Assembly (NCBI RefSeq): GCF_003384035.1
Contig: NZ_QQAK01000009.1
Coordinates: 62,001 to 126,000 of the forward strand
Direction of reading: 5' to 3'
DNA: 64,000 nt
Origin: Sporosarcina sp. BI001-red
GTDB lineage: Bacteria; Bacillota; Bacilli; Bacillales_A; Planococcaceae
This document shows, piece after piece, positions 19,295 to 28,896 of the stretch. Positions within the stretch are counted from its first letter, which is position 1. Each line of letters begins with the position of its first letter. A program made the translations under genes and the position numbers. Below the pieces are notes generated by a model. The model was not told where the DNA came from. It ran no database searches and worked only from the letters and a program-made list of their open reading frames with translations.

Positions 19295-21127
19295 ATGACA
19301 AACACACGAAATGATCTTAGAAATATAGCTATTATCGCCCACGTAGACCATGGTAAAACAACACTAGTCGACCAGTTATTGAAGCAATCAGGTATTTTCC
19401 GTTCAAATGAGCAAGTTGAAGAGCGCGCAATGGACTCAAACGAAATTGAGCGCGAACGTGGAATTACGATTCTTGCGAAAAATACTGCGATCGAATATGA
19501 AAACACGAAAATCAATATCTTGGACACACCAGGACACGCTGACTTCGGTGGAGAAGTTGAACGTATTCTTAAAATGGTTGACGGTGTAGTTCTAGTTGTT
19601 GATGCATTTGAAGGATGTATGCCACAAACACGTTTCGTATTGAAAAAAGCACTTGAAATCAACTTGAAGCCAATCGTTGTCGTAAATAAAATTGACCGCG
19701 AATTTGCTCGTCCTGAAGAAGTGGTTGATGAAGTTCTTGAATTATTCATCGAATTGGATGCAAATGACGAGCAACTTGAATTCCCAGTTGTATTCGCTTC
19801 AGGATTTAATGGTACCGCTAGTCTTTCACCAGACCCAGCAGACCAAGAAGATACATTGAAAGTATTGTACGAAGCAATTCTTGATAAAATCCCAGCACCA
19901 ATCGACAATCGTGAAGAGCCACTTCAATTCCAAGTATCTCTTCTTGACTACAGTGACTATGTAGGTCGTATCGGAATTGGACGCGTATTCCGCGGAACTA
20001 TGAAAGTTGGACAACAAGTTAGTGTTATGAAACGTGACGGTGCTGTTAAGAACTTCCGCGTTACAAAAATGTATGGTTTCTTAGGATTGAAACGTATTGA
20101 AATTGAAGAGGCATATGCAGGCGACTTGATCGCGATTTCTGGTATGGATGACATTGATGTAGGTGAAACGGTTTGTCCTACTGACCATCAAGAAGCGTTG
20201 CCATTGTTGCACGTAGATGAGCCTACATTGCAAATGAAGTTCCTTGTGAACAACAGTCCATTTGCTGGCCGTGAAGGTAAATGGGTCACTTCAAGAAAAA
20301 TTGAAGAGCGTCTACAGCAGCAATTGCAAACAGACGTATCGTTACGTGTAGACCCAACAGAAACTCCTGATGCATGGACGGTTTCAGGTCGTGGTGAACT
20401 TCACTTATCGATTTTGATCGAAAACATGAGACGTGAAGGATTTGAACTTCAAGTTTCAAAGCCTGAAGTAATTGTTAAAACAATCGATGGTAAGCGATGC
20501 GAACCAGTTGAAAATGTTCAAATTGACGTTCCTGAAGAATATACAGGCGCAGTAATCGAATCTATGGGTGAGCGTAAAGGCGAAATGCTAGATATGTCTA
20601 ACAATGGTAATGGACAAGTTCGTATGACATTCCTTGTACCGGCTCGTGGTTTGATTGGATATTCTACTGACTTCCTAACTTTGACGCGTGGTTATGGAAT
20701 CATTAACCACTCATTCGATTCTTATAAGCCAATGACATCTGAAAAAGTCGGCGGACGTCGCAATGGTGTTCTTGTTTCTATGGAGAATGGTAAAGTAACT
20801 GCTTATAGTGTTATGCAGCTGGAAGACCGTGGAATCATGTTTGTTGAAGCGGGTACTGATATCTATGCAGGCATGGTTGTTGGAGAGAACACGCGTGAAA
20901 GTGATATCACAATCAACTTAACACGTATTAAGCACGCAACCAACGTACGTTCTGCAACAAAAGACCAAACAGTTACAACTAAGAAACCTAAGATTATGAC
21001 GCTTGAAGAAGCTCTCCAATATGCAAGCGACGATGAGTACTGTGAAGTGACACCTGTTTCGATTCGTATTCGTAAGAAGATTCTTGATAAAAACGAACGC
21101 GAAAAGTCACAGAAAAAGAGCAAATAA
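19295..21127 (+). CDS. typA: Translational GTPase TypA/BipA
   Basis: Ribosome-associated GTPase of the EF-G/LepA group that helps 50S assembly and translation under stress or cold. I start it at the second of two adjacent ATGs (19295), 7 nt after GGAG, giving 610 residues that open MTNTRNDLRNIAIIAHVDHGKTT. G1 AHVDHGKT (about 15-22), G2 RGITI, G3 DTPGHADFGGE and G4 NKID are all visible, followed by beta-barrel domain II, an EF-G-like domain V and the BipA C-terminal domain. A TATAAT element at 19247-19252 may be its -10 box. Confidence 0.96.
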   Translation: MTNTRNDLRNIAIIAHVDHGKTTLVDQLLKQSGIFRSNEQVEERAMDSNEIERERGITILAKNTAIEYENTKINILDTPGHADFGGEVERILKMVDGVVLVVDAFEGCMPQTRFVLKKALEINLKPIVVVNKIDREFARPEEVVDEVLELFIELDANDEQLEFPVVFASGFNGTASLSPDPADQEDTLKVLYEAILDKIPAPIDNREEPLQFQVSLLDYSDYVGRIGIGRVFRGTMKVGQQVSVMKRDGAVKNFRVTKMYGFLGLKRIEIEEAYAGDLIAISGMDDIDVGETVCPTDHQEALPLLHVDEPTLQMKFLVNNSPFAGREGKWVTSRKIEERLQQQLQTDVSLRVDPTETPDAWTVSGRGELHLSILIENMRREGFELQVSKPEVIVKTIDGKRCEPVENVQIDVPEEYTGAVIESMGERKGEMLDMSNNGNGQVRMTFLVPARGLIGYSTDFLTLTRGYGIINHSFDSYKPMTSEKVGGRRNGVLVSMENGKVTAYSVMQLEDRGIMFVEAGTDIYAGMVVGENTRESDITINLTRIKHATNVRSATKDQTVTTKKPKIMTLEEALQYASDDEYCEVTPVSIRIRKKILDKNEREKSQKKSK

Positions 21128-21151
21128 GCAGTTATGAAAGGAATGTGTTGA

Positions 21152-21484
21152 ATGAAGGTAGAGGATTCAGAGCTCGTAGCCACTAGGATGTCCGGCATCG
21201 CTAAATTTATATATGAAATGATGCCGAATTTCACTTATGCTGGCTACGTCTTGTTCGCCCTCGTGTTTTTACTGGCAGCATTAGTGTATAAACTAGGGTT
21301 TGCTAGAAAAATCAAGCCATTGCAAAATCTTGTGATTTATACGTTTTTGTTTATCGGCTGCCTCGTGCTAACGTTCTTGGCGTTTTTCCTTCCAATTGCG
21401 GAAGGGCTAATTGTAGCCGCGCTGATTCTGATTATTTACAGAGTCCGTAGACTAAATGAACATCAAAAAGATCCAGTCGCATAA
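21152..21484 (+). CDS. ylaH: YlaH-like membrane protein
   Basis: A 110-residue protein with a short soluble N-terminus and three hydrophobic segments (about 28-48, 55-76 and 79-97). Its place between typA and ylaI and its hydropathy match the YlaH family. Function unknown. The last codons overlap the stem of the terminator shared with ylaI. Confidence 0.85.
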   Translation: MKVEDSELVATRMSGIAKFIYEMMPNFTYAGYVLFALVFLLAALVYKLGFARKIKPLQNLVIYTFLFIGCLVLTFLAFFLPIAEGLIVAALILIIYRVRRLNEHQKDPVA

Positions 21485-21502
21485 TGCGGCTGGATCTTTT
21501 TT
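21465..21502. terminator. Bidirectional terminator between ylaH and ylaI
   Basis: AAAAAGATCCAG and CTGGATCTTTTT pair around a 13-nt loop; the stem overlaps the 3' end of both coding regions. Confidence 0.9.
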
Positions 21503-21704
21503 AAAATTCGTTTTCAGCTGGATGGGAACTTCTACGGAAAGTGAACTTTCCTGTTTCTATGCGTAATCTCGTCAACTCTCCAATTCGTTCTCTGCAAGGT
21601 TCGCACATATATGTATGAATCGGTCGGTTACGCAATTTCTTTGCGAGAGGATCTTCGTCGCTCAGTTTACCGATTTCATCGCACATTACACATTTAACAC
21701 GCAT
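21501..21704 (-). CDS. ylaI: YlaI family zinc-ribbon-like protein (DUF2197)
   Basis: A 67-residue protein with two Cys pairs, CVMC (residues 5-8) and CEPC (34-37), that would bind one zinc ion. The rest is basic and polar. AGAGAGGTG precedes the ATG. Synteny (ylaH-ylaI) and the Cys spacing match B. subtilis YlaI. Function unknown. Confidence 0.88.
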   Translation of the reverse strand: MRVKCVMCDEIGKLSDEDPLAKKLRNRPIHTYMCEPCRERIGELTRLRIETGKFTFRRSSHPAENEF

Positions 21705-21718
21705 CGTTGCACCTCTCT

Positions 21719-22216
21719 TTAGCTAATCCGGATTGCCGAAACATTACGGATAGGATTATTTCGATTTGAGCCGTTCTTTAGCAAGACGTGAATCGGACCG
21801 TCTTCTCTTAGTGGCTTGCCTTTCAAGCTGAACTGGAACAGCAAATTTGGTGCATCTGTAATTGGAAAGTCGTGCTCTCCATCCGCAGTTTCGAAAGTAA
21901 TCGTTGTCGCATCGTCAGCTGGAATTGCATTTTTTAAGAATGGCTCAAAAATGATTCCGAATGTACCGGTCAACATTTTTTGTTTCTCATATTTCTTTTC
22001 GGACTTCAGTGTTGGTGGATAGGTCGAACCCTCCATAATTTCCCGTGACCAGTGTTTACCCATGCGCTCTTTATAGTCTTCCATCTCATCAAACTCTTCA
22101 ATTTCTGTCGTAAAATAAGTTTCCAAGTCGAGTCGTCTGTCGTCAAAAATCCAGACAGTCGGATCTAACGTAATTGTATGCTTTACATTCCCTTTAATCG
22201 GTACAATGGTTTCCAC
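21719..22216 (-). CDS. Conserved hypothetical protein, function not recognised
   Basis: A 165-residue soluble protein starting at a GTG (22216) behind AGGAGG. It opens with an MET-IVPIKGNVKHTITLDPT stretch and a phrase VWIFDDRRLDLETYF; the middle is acidic and the C-terminal half looks beta-rich with FQFSLKGKPLREDGPIHVLLKNGS. I have seen relatives labelled peptidyl-prolyl isomerase in Bacillus genomes, but I see no cyclophilin, FKBP or parvulin motif and do not adopt that label. It may be co-transcribed with ylaI, 14 nt downstream. Confidence 0.8.
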   Translation of the reverse strand: METIVPIKGNVKHTITLDPTVWIFDDRRLDLETYFTTEIEEFDEMEDYKERMGKHWSREIMEGSTYPPTLKSEKKYEKQKMLTGTFGIIFEPFLKNAIPADDATTITFETADGEHDFPITDAPNLLFQFSLKGKPLREDGPIHVLLKNGSNRNNPIRNVSAIRIS

Positions 22217-22320
22217 AATAAATCCTCCTAGCTCATTCGTTTCTAGTTTACAGTATACCTCCTTTTACTCTTAATCGGAAGCTATCTGACTATATGTCGC
22301 AAGAACACTACGGGAAATAC

Positions 22321-22349
22321 TTGCAATTTCGGCTTTCTACAGCTAAAAT
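22321..22349 (+). promoter_or_regulatory. Sigma-A promoter of ylaN
   Basis: TTGCAA (22321-22326), 17-nt spacer, TAAAAT (22344-22349), 45 nt before the ylaN start. Confidence 0.6.
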
Positions 22350-22394
22350 TACTCTATAGCAGCTTGCTGAAATAAGAGTAATGGGGGCGTCCTC

Positions 22395-22676
22395 ATGGAT
22401 ATAGAAGTACAGGAAACCTATCAGGAAAAAGCCATAATGCAGCTGCAGGCGGATGCAGACAAAATCGCCCAGCTCATTAAAGTGCAGATGGATCATTTGA
22501 CGATGCCGCAATGTCCTTTATATGAGGAAGTATTGGATACGCAAATGTATGGGCTGTCTCGTGAAATTGACTTTGCTGTAAAGCTGGGTCTTATTGAGAG
22601 AGAACGCGGAAAGAACATACTTTCTGTTTTAGAGAAAGAAATGAATATTTTGCATGAACTTAGCATAAAAAAATAA
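22395..22676 (+). CDS. ylaN: YlaN (UPF0358), iron-homeostasis-linked protein
   Basis: A 93-residue all-helical protein of the YlaN family, with the conserved phrases [28 protein letters not shown] split across the middle and a basic C-terminus. YlaN is needed for growth under low iron in B. subtilis, and work in Staphylococcus links it to Fe(II) binding and to relief of Fur repression. It stands alone between its own promoter and terminator, before ftsW, as in B. subtilis. Confidence 0.92.
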   Translation: MDIEVQETYQEKAIMQLQADADKIAQLIKVQMDHLTMPQCPLYEEVLDTQMYGLSREIDFAVKLGLIERERGKNILSVLEKEMNILHELSIKK

Positions 22677-22683
22677 ACAAAAG

Positions 22684-22713
22684 ACTCAAACTAACCTAAA
22701 GTTTGAGTTTTTT
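22684..22713 (+). terminator. Terminator of ylaN
   Basis: ACTCAAACT pairs with AGTTTGAGT over a 7-nt loop, followed by TTTTT. Confidence 0.9.
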
Positions 22714-22736
22714 ATTTACAGATACGAGGGATTTTC

Positions 22737-23900
22737 TTGAAAAGTTATGCAAAGCGGCTATTTCGCCATTTTGATTTCCCATTATTTTTTACATATTTAG
22801 TCCTTTGTCTTTTTGGACTCGTGATGATTTACAGTTCCAGTATGGTATGGGCGGTGAATCGATATGGCTGGGAGCCTGATAAGTTTTTTAACCAGCAGCT
22901 TTTTAGTGTGATTATCGCACTACTGGCATTTTTCTTTACTGCATTTCTTCCATACAAACTATATCGAAAAAAGTATTTTATGGTAGTGACTGTTGCTGTC
23001 ATGCTAGTGTTGCTGTTTCTCGTTCATTTCATAGGATTTGGTGGAGAAGTAGGTTCTCAAAGTTGGATTAAACTACCGATAGGAAGTTTGCAGCCTTCTG
23101 AACTCGCAAAGATTGTGATGATCATATATTTTGCAGGTGTGTTTGCAAACAAGTACAAGGCTGGAACCATCAATAGTATTAATACAGCGATTGTACCACC
23201 GGTCATTATATTAGGCTTCGCAGTTGCCTCCGTTATGATGGAAACTGATATCGGGGCGACCTTTATCATTATTGCAACATCTATATGCGTGATGGCCACA
23301 AGTGGTATCAACATCAAGACATTTTGGAAGTTGAGCTTGTTTGTAGCTGGCATCCTAGTACTTGTAGGGATCATTTTATTTTTCTCTTGGGATACTGTTA
23401 TGACTGGAAGTCGTATGGGCCGTTTTACAGCCTATCGCGATCCTTTCCAATACATCCAAGGTTCTGGACTCCAAATTGTAAATGGTTATATTGCCATCGG
23501 TGCAGGAGGTCTATTTGGACTTGGACTAGGAAACTCAGTTCAAAAAATGGGTTATTTGCCAGAACCGCATACAGATTTCATTATGTCGATTATCGCTGAA
23601 GAACTTGGTATCTTTGGAACGATCCTTGTAATTGGAGGATTAGGATTTTTAGTAGTGCGTGCTTTTTGGATTGCGTTAGCTACTAAAGATCCCCATGCTA
23701 GAATGCTTGCTTCAGGTGTTGGTGCCCTCATTGGTATTCAAACGTTCATCAATCTCGGTGGAGTGACAGGGCTCATTCCATTGACGGGTGTCACGCTTCC
23801 CTTTATTAGTTATGGCGGAACTTCGATTATTCTGTTATCTTTAGCTTTAGGAGTATTGATGAATATTTCAATGATCACTAGATACGAGAAAAATAAATAG
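22737..23900 (+). CDS. ftsW: FtsW, SEDS-family septal peptidoglycan glycosyltransferase
   Basis: Polytopic SEDS protein that polymerises lipid II at the division septum together with a class B penicillin-binding protein. The start is a TTG at 22737 after GAGGGA. The 387-residue protein has about ten membrane helices, SQSWIKLP near residue 108, the METDIGAT segment near 163 and the signature GVTLPFISYGGTS near 355. Its place between ylaN and pyc is that of B. subtilis ftsW (ylaO). The second SEDS gene at 62744 is in the spoVE position. Confidence 0.93.
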   Translation: MKSYAKRLFRHFDFPLFFTYLVLCLFGLVMIYSSSMVWAVNRYGWEPDKFFNQQLFSVIIALLAFFFTAFLPYKLYRKKYFMVVTVAVMLVLLFLVHFIGFGGEVGSQSWIKLPIGSLQPSELAKIVMIIYFAGVFANKYKAGTINSINTAIVPPVIILGFAVASVMMETDIGATFIIIATSICVMATSGINIKTFWKLSLFVAGILVLVGIILFFSWDTVMTGSRMGRFTAYRDPFQYIQGSGLQIVNGYIAIGAGGLFGLGLGNSVQKMGYLPEPHTDFIMSIIAEELGIFGTILVIGGLGFLVVRAFWIALATKDPHARMLASGVGALIGIQTFINLGGVTGLIPLTGVTLPFISYGGTSIILLSLALGVLMNISMITRYEKNK

Positions 23901-23917
23901 AAGAGGGCGTGCCTAAG

Positions 23918-26900
23918 GTGGAAATGAAATCCATTAAAAAGATTTTGGTTGCGAACCGTGGGGAAATTGCAATTCGTATTTTCAGAGCGTGTACTGAACT
24001 TCAAATTCCAACAGTAGGTATTTATTCTGCAGAAGACCGAGGATCATTTCATCGTTATAAAGCGGATGAATCCTATCTGATTGGTGAAGGAAAGAAACCA
24101 ATCGATGCGTATCTAGACATCGATGGGATTATTGAAATCGCTAAACGTTCGGGTGCAAATGCCGTGCATCCAGGTTACGGTTTTTTAGCTGAGAACGAAG
24201 AGTTTGCTGCACGTCTTGAAAAAGAAGGAATCATTTTTATTGGACCGACTTCTCGCCATCTAGAGATGTTTGGAGATAAAGTGAAAGCTCGATCTCAAGC
24301 AATACTAGCAGGAATCCCTGTCATTCCAGGTACAGATGGACCCGTCCAATCCATTGAAGAAGTGGCGGCGTTTGGGACATCTCATGGCTATCCGATCATC
24401 ATCAAAGCATCACTTGGCGGTGGCGGACGTGGGATGCGTATTGTGGAGCATGCAGATGAAGTCCAAGAAGCGTATAATCGCGCGAAATCTGAAGCCAAGT
24501 CGGCATTCGGATCTGATGAAGTGTACGTAGAAAAACTGATTAGAGAACCAAAACATATTGAAGTACAAATCTTAGGGGACACTCATGGGAATATTGTGCA
24601 CCTGTATGAGCGTGATTGTTCGGTACAACGTCGCCATCAAAAATTGGTGGAAATAGCCCCATCCATTTCTTTGTCTGATGAATTAAGACAGAATATTTGT
24701 GATTCAGCGGTTAAACTCATGGCAAATGTAAATTACATAAATGCGGGGACAGTTGAATTTTTAGTCGCAAATGATGAGTTTTACTTTATTGAAGTCAATC
24801 CGCGTATTCAAGTAGAACACACAATTTCTGAAATGGTCACGGGTATCGATATCGTCCATACACAAATCTTTATTGCAGATGGAGAGAATCTTCATACTGG
24901 ACAGGCAGCTGTTCCTTCGCAAGAGGACATACCGTTGTTTGGCTATGCCATCCAAGCGCGAGTAACGACTGAGGACCCGTTGAATGATTTCATGCCTGAT
25001 ACCGGAAAATTATCTGTTTACCGATCAGGTGGTGGATTTGGTGTCCGTCTTGATGCAGGCAATGGTTTCCAAGGAGCCGTAATTACACCGTACTATGATT
25101 CGCTGCTTGTAAAAGTTTCAACATGGGGAATGACCTTCCGGGAAGCTGCATCCAAAATGGATCGGAACTTACAAGAATTCCGAATCCGTGGAATCAAGAC
25201 CAATATCCCGTTCCTAGCAAATGTTGTCCGTCATGAAAGTTTTTTAACTGGCAATTACACGACGAGTTTCATAGACGCAGCTCCAGAATTATTTGAATTC
25301 CCAGTCAGAAAAGACCGAGGAACTAAAGCCTTGAATTATTTAGGAACTATAACGGTTAATGGCTTCCCAGGTATTGGGCGACAGTCGAAACCTGTATTTG
25401 CGGTTCCGCGCAAGCCGGAAGTTGATTTGTCTATTCCACCGAAGCAAGGGACTAAACAAATTTTGGATGAGCGAGGACCAGAAGGGTTGGCAAAATGGGT
25501 TAAAGAACAAGAAGATGTTCTACTGACAGACACGACATTCCGCGATGCCCATCAATCATTACTTGCAACACGTGTCCGGACGTCGGATATGACGAACATA
25601 GCTTCGGAATCAGCACGTCTTATGCCGGACCTGTTCTCGTTTGAGATGTGGGGCGGTGCAACGTTTGACGTTTCTTACCGATTCCTAAAAGAAGATCCAT
25701 GGGAGCGTCTTGCGTTACTTCGAGAGCAGATTCCAAATGTGTTGTTCCAAATGTTATTTAGAGGGGCAAATGCAGTCGGATACAAAAACTATCCGGATAA
25801 TGTGATTCGGGAGTTTGTTAAAGAGTCCGCAACTGCCGGTATAGACGTATTCCGTATTTTCGATAGCTTGAACTGGATCAAAGGGATGGAAGTGGCTATT
25901 GATGCTGTACGCCAAGAAGGTAAAGTAGCGGAAGCCGCTCTTTGTTACACAGGGGACGTATTGGATCCAATGCGCACTAAGTATACGATTGCGTACTATA
26001 AGGAAATGGCGAAGGAGCTTGAAAACGCTGGAGCTCATATCTTGTCCTTGAAAGATATGGCAGGCTTACTTAAGCCGGAAGCGGCATATCAACTAATTTC
26101 AGAATTGAAGGAAACAGTTGATATTCCAATTCACTTACATTCTCACGATACGAGTGGTAACGGAATCGCTATGTATACGCGTGCTATAGAAGCAGGTGTT
26201 GATATTGTCGATACTGCACTTGGTGCGATGTCTGGACTGACATCACAGCCTTCCGCTAACTCGCTTTACTATGCGTTGCAATATGGAGGTCGTGGCGTAC
26301 GTACAGATGTTAAAGCACTAGAAGAGTTATCATTTTACTGGGAGGATGTGCGTGAGTATTATGCTCACTTTGAAAGTGGTATGATCAGCCCGCATTCAGA
26401 AGTGTACGTCCACGAAATGCCGGGTGGCCAATACTCCAATTTGCAACAACAAGCCAAGGGGGTAGGGCTTGGTAATCGATGGAAAGAAGTTAAAGAAATG
26501 TTCTCTCGCGTCAATATGTTGTTTGGGGATATTGTGAAAGTAACACCTTCTTCCAAGGTTGTTGGAGATATGGCATTGTTCATGGTCCAAAACGAATTGG
26601 ATGAAGACGCAGTCCTTGCAAGAGGGAACTCCATTGACTTCCCAGAGTCTGTCATTGAATTTTTTGAAGGGTACATCGGTCAACCTTATGGTGGATTCCC
26701 TGAAGAGTTACAGAAAGTCGTGTTAAAAGGCCGTAAGCCACTAACTGTGCGGCCAGGGGAATTATTAGAACCGGTAAACTTCGAACAAGTCATTGAAAAG
26801 CTAAATGGTGATTTGGAAAAGCCAGCTACCATACACGATGCATTGGCATACTCGTTGTATCCGAAAGTATTTGAGGAATATACGGCGATGTATAAAGACT

Positions 26901-27361
26901 TTGGTAATCTATCTGTCATCCAGACGCCTGAATTCCTATATGGTATGAGATTAGGTGAAGAAATTGAGGTCGAAATTGAGGTAGGGAAGACGCTTATTAT
27001 TAAGCTTGTTTCTATAGGTGAACCTCAGGCCGATGGAACACGTGTTGTGTACTTTGAATTGAATGGTCAACCACGTGAAGTGATCATTCAAGATGTAAGT
27101 GTAGAAACAGATTCTGTGAAGAAGCAAAAAGCAGATCCTACCAATGATGCACATATCGCTGCAACGATGCCTGGGACTGTTCTACAGCTTGCAGTTGAAA
27201 AAGGGGACCGCGTCCGCCGCGGTCAACACTTGTTGATCACCGAAGCGATGAAGATGGAGACAACGATTCAAACACCATACGACGGTGTTGTGAAGGAAAT
27301 TCATGTAACCCCTGGAGAAGCAATCTCCACTGGCGATTTGTTGATTGAACTTGAACATTAA
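23918..27361 (+). CDS. pyc: Pyruvate carboxylase
   Basis: Biotin enzyme making oxaloacetate from pyruvate, bicarbonate and ATP. I choose the GTG at 23918 (spacer 10 after AGAGGG), giving 1147 residues, near the 1148 of B. subtilis PycA; GTG 23909 and ATG 23924 are alternatives. Order: biotin carboxylase (about 1-455, glycine-rich loop SLGGGGRGMR), carboxyltransferase (about 525-800, DTTFRDAHQSLLATR), tetramerisation domain, and C-terminal biotin carrier with EAMKM (biotinyl Lys1112). The 3' untranslated region runs through repeat array 2 to a terminator 460 bp away. Confidence 0.96.
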   Translation: MEMKSIKKILVANRGEIAIRIFRACTELQIPTVGIYSAEDRGSFHRYKADESYLIGEGKKPIDAYLDIDGIIEIAKRSGANAVHPGYGFLAENEEFAARLEKEGIIFIGPTSRHLEMFGDKVKARSQAILAGIPVIPGTDGPVQSIEEVAAFGTSHGYPIIIKASLGGGGRGMRIVEHADEVQEAYNRAKSEAKSAFGSDEVYVEKLIREPKHIEVQILGDTHGNIVHLYERDCSVQRRHQKLVEIAPSISLSDELRQNICDSAVKLMANVNYINAGTVEFLVANDEFYFIEVNPRIQVEHTISEMVTGIDIVHTQIFIADGENLHTGQAAVPSQEDIPLFGYAIQARVTTEDPLNDFMPDTGKLSVYRSGGGFGVRLDAGNGFQGAVITPYYDSLLVKVSTWGMTFREAASKMDRNLQEFRIRGIKTNIPFLANVVRHESFLTGNYTTSFIDAAPELFEFPVRKDRGTKALNYLGTITVNGFPGIGRQSKPVFAVPRKPEVDLSIPPKQGTKQILDERGPEGLAKWVKEQEDVLLTDTTFRDAHQSLLATRVRTSDMTNIASESARLMPDLFSFEMWGGATFDVSYRFLKEDPWERLALLREQIPNVLFQMLFRGANAVGYKNYPDNVIREFVKESATAGIDVFRIFDSLNWIKGMEVAIDAVRQEGKVAEAALCYTGDVLDPMRTKYTIAYYKEMAKELENAGAHILSLKDMAGLLKPEAAYQLISELKETVDIPIHLHSHDTSGNGIAMYTRAIEAGVDIVDTALGAMSGLTSQPSANSLYYALQYGGRGVRTDVKALEELSFYWEDVREYYAHFESGMISPHSEVYVHEMPGGQYSNLQQQAKGVGLGNRWKEVKEMFSRVNMLFGDIVKVTPSSKVVGDMALFMVQNELDEDAVLARGNSIDFPESVIEFFEGYIGQPYGGFPEELQKVVLKGRKPLTVRPGELLEPVNFEQVIEKLNGDLEKPATIHDALAYSLYPKVFEEYTAMYKDFGNLSVIQTPEFLYGMRLGEEIEVEIEVGKTLIIKLVSIGEPQADGTRVVYFELNGQPREVIIQDVSVETDSVKKQKADPTNDAHIAATMPGTVLQLAVEKGDRVRRGQHLLITEAMKMETTIQTPYDGVVKEIHVTPGEAISTGDLLIELEH

Positions 27362-27387
27362 TTGGGGAAGTATGTATAAACCGTGAG

Positions 27388-27827
27388 AAATGATCATAAC
27401 CCTTGTGAAACGCTCATAAACTGGAAAAAGTGATCATAACCTCTGTGAAACGCTCATAAACTGTGGAAAGTGATCATAACCCTTGTGAAACGCTCATAAA
27501 CTGGGAAAAGTGATCATAACCTCTGTGAAACGCTCATAAACTGTGGAAAGTGATCATAACCCTTGTGGAACGCTCATAAACTGTGGAAAGTGATCATAAC
27601 CTCTGTGAAACGCTCATAAACTGTGGAAAATGATCATAACCCTTGTGAAATGCTCATAAACTGGAAAAAGTGATCATAACCTCTGTGAAACGCTCATAAA
27701 CTGTGGAAAGTGATCATAACCCTTGTGAAATGCTCATAAACTGTGAAAAGTGATCATAACCCTTGTGAAATACTCATAAACTAGGCAAAGTGATCATAAA
27801 CTCCATAAAATGCTCAATACACATAAA
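27388..27827. repeat. Tandem 20-bp repeat array 2 (22 half-units, 40- and 80-bp periods)
   Basis: Twenty-two 20-bp half-units alternate strictly between A (AAGTGATCATAACC head) and B (AAACGCTCATAAACTG head); the last two are degenerate. A tails alternate CCCTTGTG and CCTCTGTG, so the order A1-B-A2-B gives an 80-bp higher-order period that breaks only near the end. Heads match array 1, tails do not. The array lies between convergent pyc and ctaA, inside the pyc 3' untranslated region, and ends at a bidirectional terminator. It is neither coding nor CRISPR-like. Confidence 0.95.
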
Positions 27828-27866
27828 AAGAACAGCCACTCGGAATCCGAGCGGCTGTTCTTTTTC
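27825..27866. terminator. Bidirectional terminator between pyc/array 2 and ctaA
   Basis: AAAAAGAACAGCC.CTCGG pairs with CCGAG.GGCTGTTCTTTTT around an AAT loop; it sits directly before the ctaA stop codon and serves both strands. Confidence 0.95.
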
Positions 27867-27867
27867 A

Positions 27868-28779
27868 TTATTTTTGAATACGTACTCTGGATAGTAACAA
27901 AATCATGTACGTAAGTAATCCGAATAGCAATGTTACGAATAATGAATGTAACAATGTAATTGTAAGATTTAACCGAGTGAAGACAGAAAGCATGCCAGTT
28001 GTTGCTTGAGCAAGAACCAACAACATTGCTATGGACCAGCTCCATACCAATACTTTTTGGTCACGATAGTTACGTAACACATGGATAGCAATATAAACTA
28101 GCCATATGACGATCAATGCAGCAGCAGTTCGGTGTCCCATTTGAACCCATTCGTTTAGATTAGAGGGGAGCTCGAATTGATCATTTCTGCACAATGGCCA
28201 ATCTGCGCAAGCGAGACTGGATTCTGTATGACGAACCAAAGCACCTGTATAAATAACGATGTAGGAGTAAACGGTCACGCCAATCGTATGGAACTTCAGT
28301 TTGGAGCCAACTTGGATTTTATCGGCATCGAACTTTTTATCCACTTCAAATACGAGTAGGGTTAGAAGCAAGACAGCTGCAAAAGAAATTAATGAAATCC
28401 CGAAATGCAGAGCGAGGATAAAATCACCTTGTCCCCATTTGACTTGTGCTGCACCAACAAGTGCTTGCAAAACAAGGAAAAATACGGAAATAACCGAGAG
28501 AAACTTAGTTTCACGAACATGTCCAATCGCTTTCCATGACCATACAGATAAAATTACTATTAGAATTCCGACAGCACCAGTAACGAGACGATGAGAAAAC
28601 TCAATCAGTACTTCGGGAGTAATCTCGTCAGGAATTAGTTGTCCATTACAGCCTGGCCAATGTCGTCCACAGCCCATACCACTGTCTGTTTTCGTAACGA
28701 GCGCACCGCCAAGCATGATGAGCAGCATCCCGATTGTCGCAGCTACCGCAAACCATTTTAAGTAGTTAAATCGTTTCAA
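27868..28779 (-). CDS. ctaA: Heme A synthase (COX15/CtaA)
   Basis: Membrane enzyme oxidising the C8 methyl of haem O to the formyl group of haem A for cytochrome aa3/caa3. Start is a TTG at 28779 with AAGAAGGTG upstream. The 303-residue protein has eight hydrophobic segments, the extracytoplasmic Cys pair [11 protein letters not shown] near residues 35-43, haem-ligand histidines in EFSHRLVTG (about 60) and MGHRTAA (about 215), and a second Cys pair CADWPLC. It is divergent from ctaB, as in B. subtilis. Confidence 0.95.
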   Translation of the reverse strand: MKRFNYLKWFAVAATIGMLLIMLGGALVTKTDSGMGCGRHWPGCNGQLIPDEITPEVLIEFSHRLVTGAVGILIVILSVWSWKAIGHVRETKFLSVISVFFLVLQALVGAAQVKWGQGDFILALHFGISLISFAAVLLLTLLVFEVDKKFDADKIQVGSKLKFHTIGVTVYSYIVIYTGALVRHTESSLACADWPLCRNDQFELPSNLNEWVQMGHRTAAALIVIWLVYIAIHVLRNYRDQKVLVWSWSIAMLLVLAQATTGMLSVFTRLNLTITLLHSLFVTLLFGLLTYMILLLSRVRIQK

Positions 28780-28833
28780 ACAAAGACACCTTCTTCTATA
28801 AAATGTCGACCGATTAAAAGGTCTCTTATTTTA

Positions 28834-28862
28834 ATGATAGAGAATCGCACCTTAAAACACAA
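28834..28862 (-). promoter_or_regulatory. Sigma-A promoter of ctaA
   Basis: On the minus strand TTGTGT (28857-28862), 17-nt spacer, TATCAT (28834-28839). Confidence 0.5.
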
Positions 28863-28896
28863 TGCCGGAAACGAAGAACACACGTTTAGGTTCCGA

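Noticed and set aside
19264-19908. A 214-codon open frame on the minus strand inside typA
   Set aside because: It is an antisense shadow of a clear translational GTPase, with Ser/Thr-rich low-complexity sequence and no ribosome binding site.
27388-27827. Coding region of a repetitive protein in array 2
   Set aside because: The 20-bp period shifts the frame and stop codons recur in every frame on both strands.
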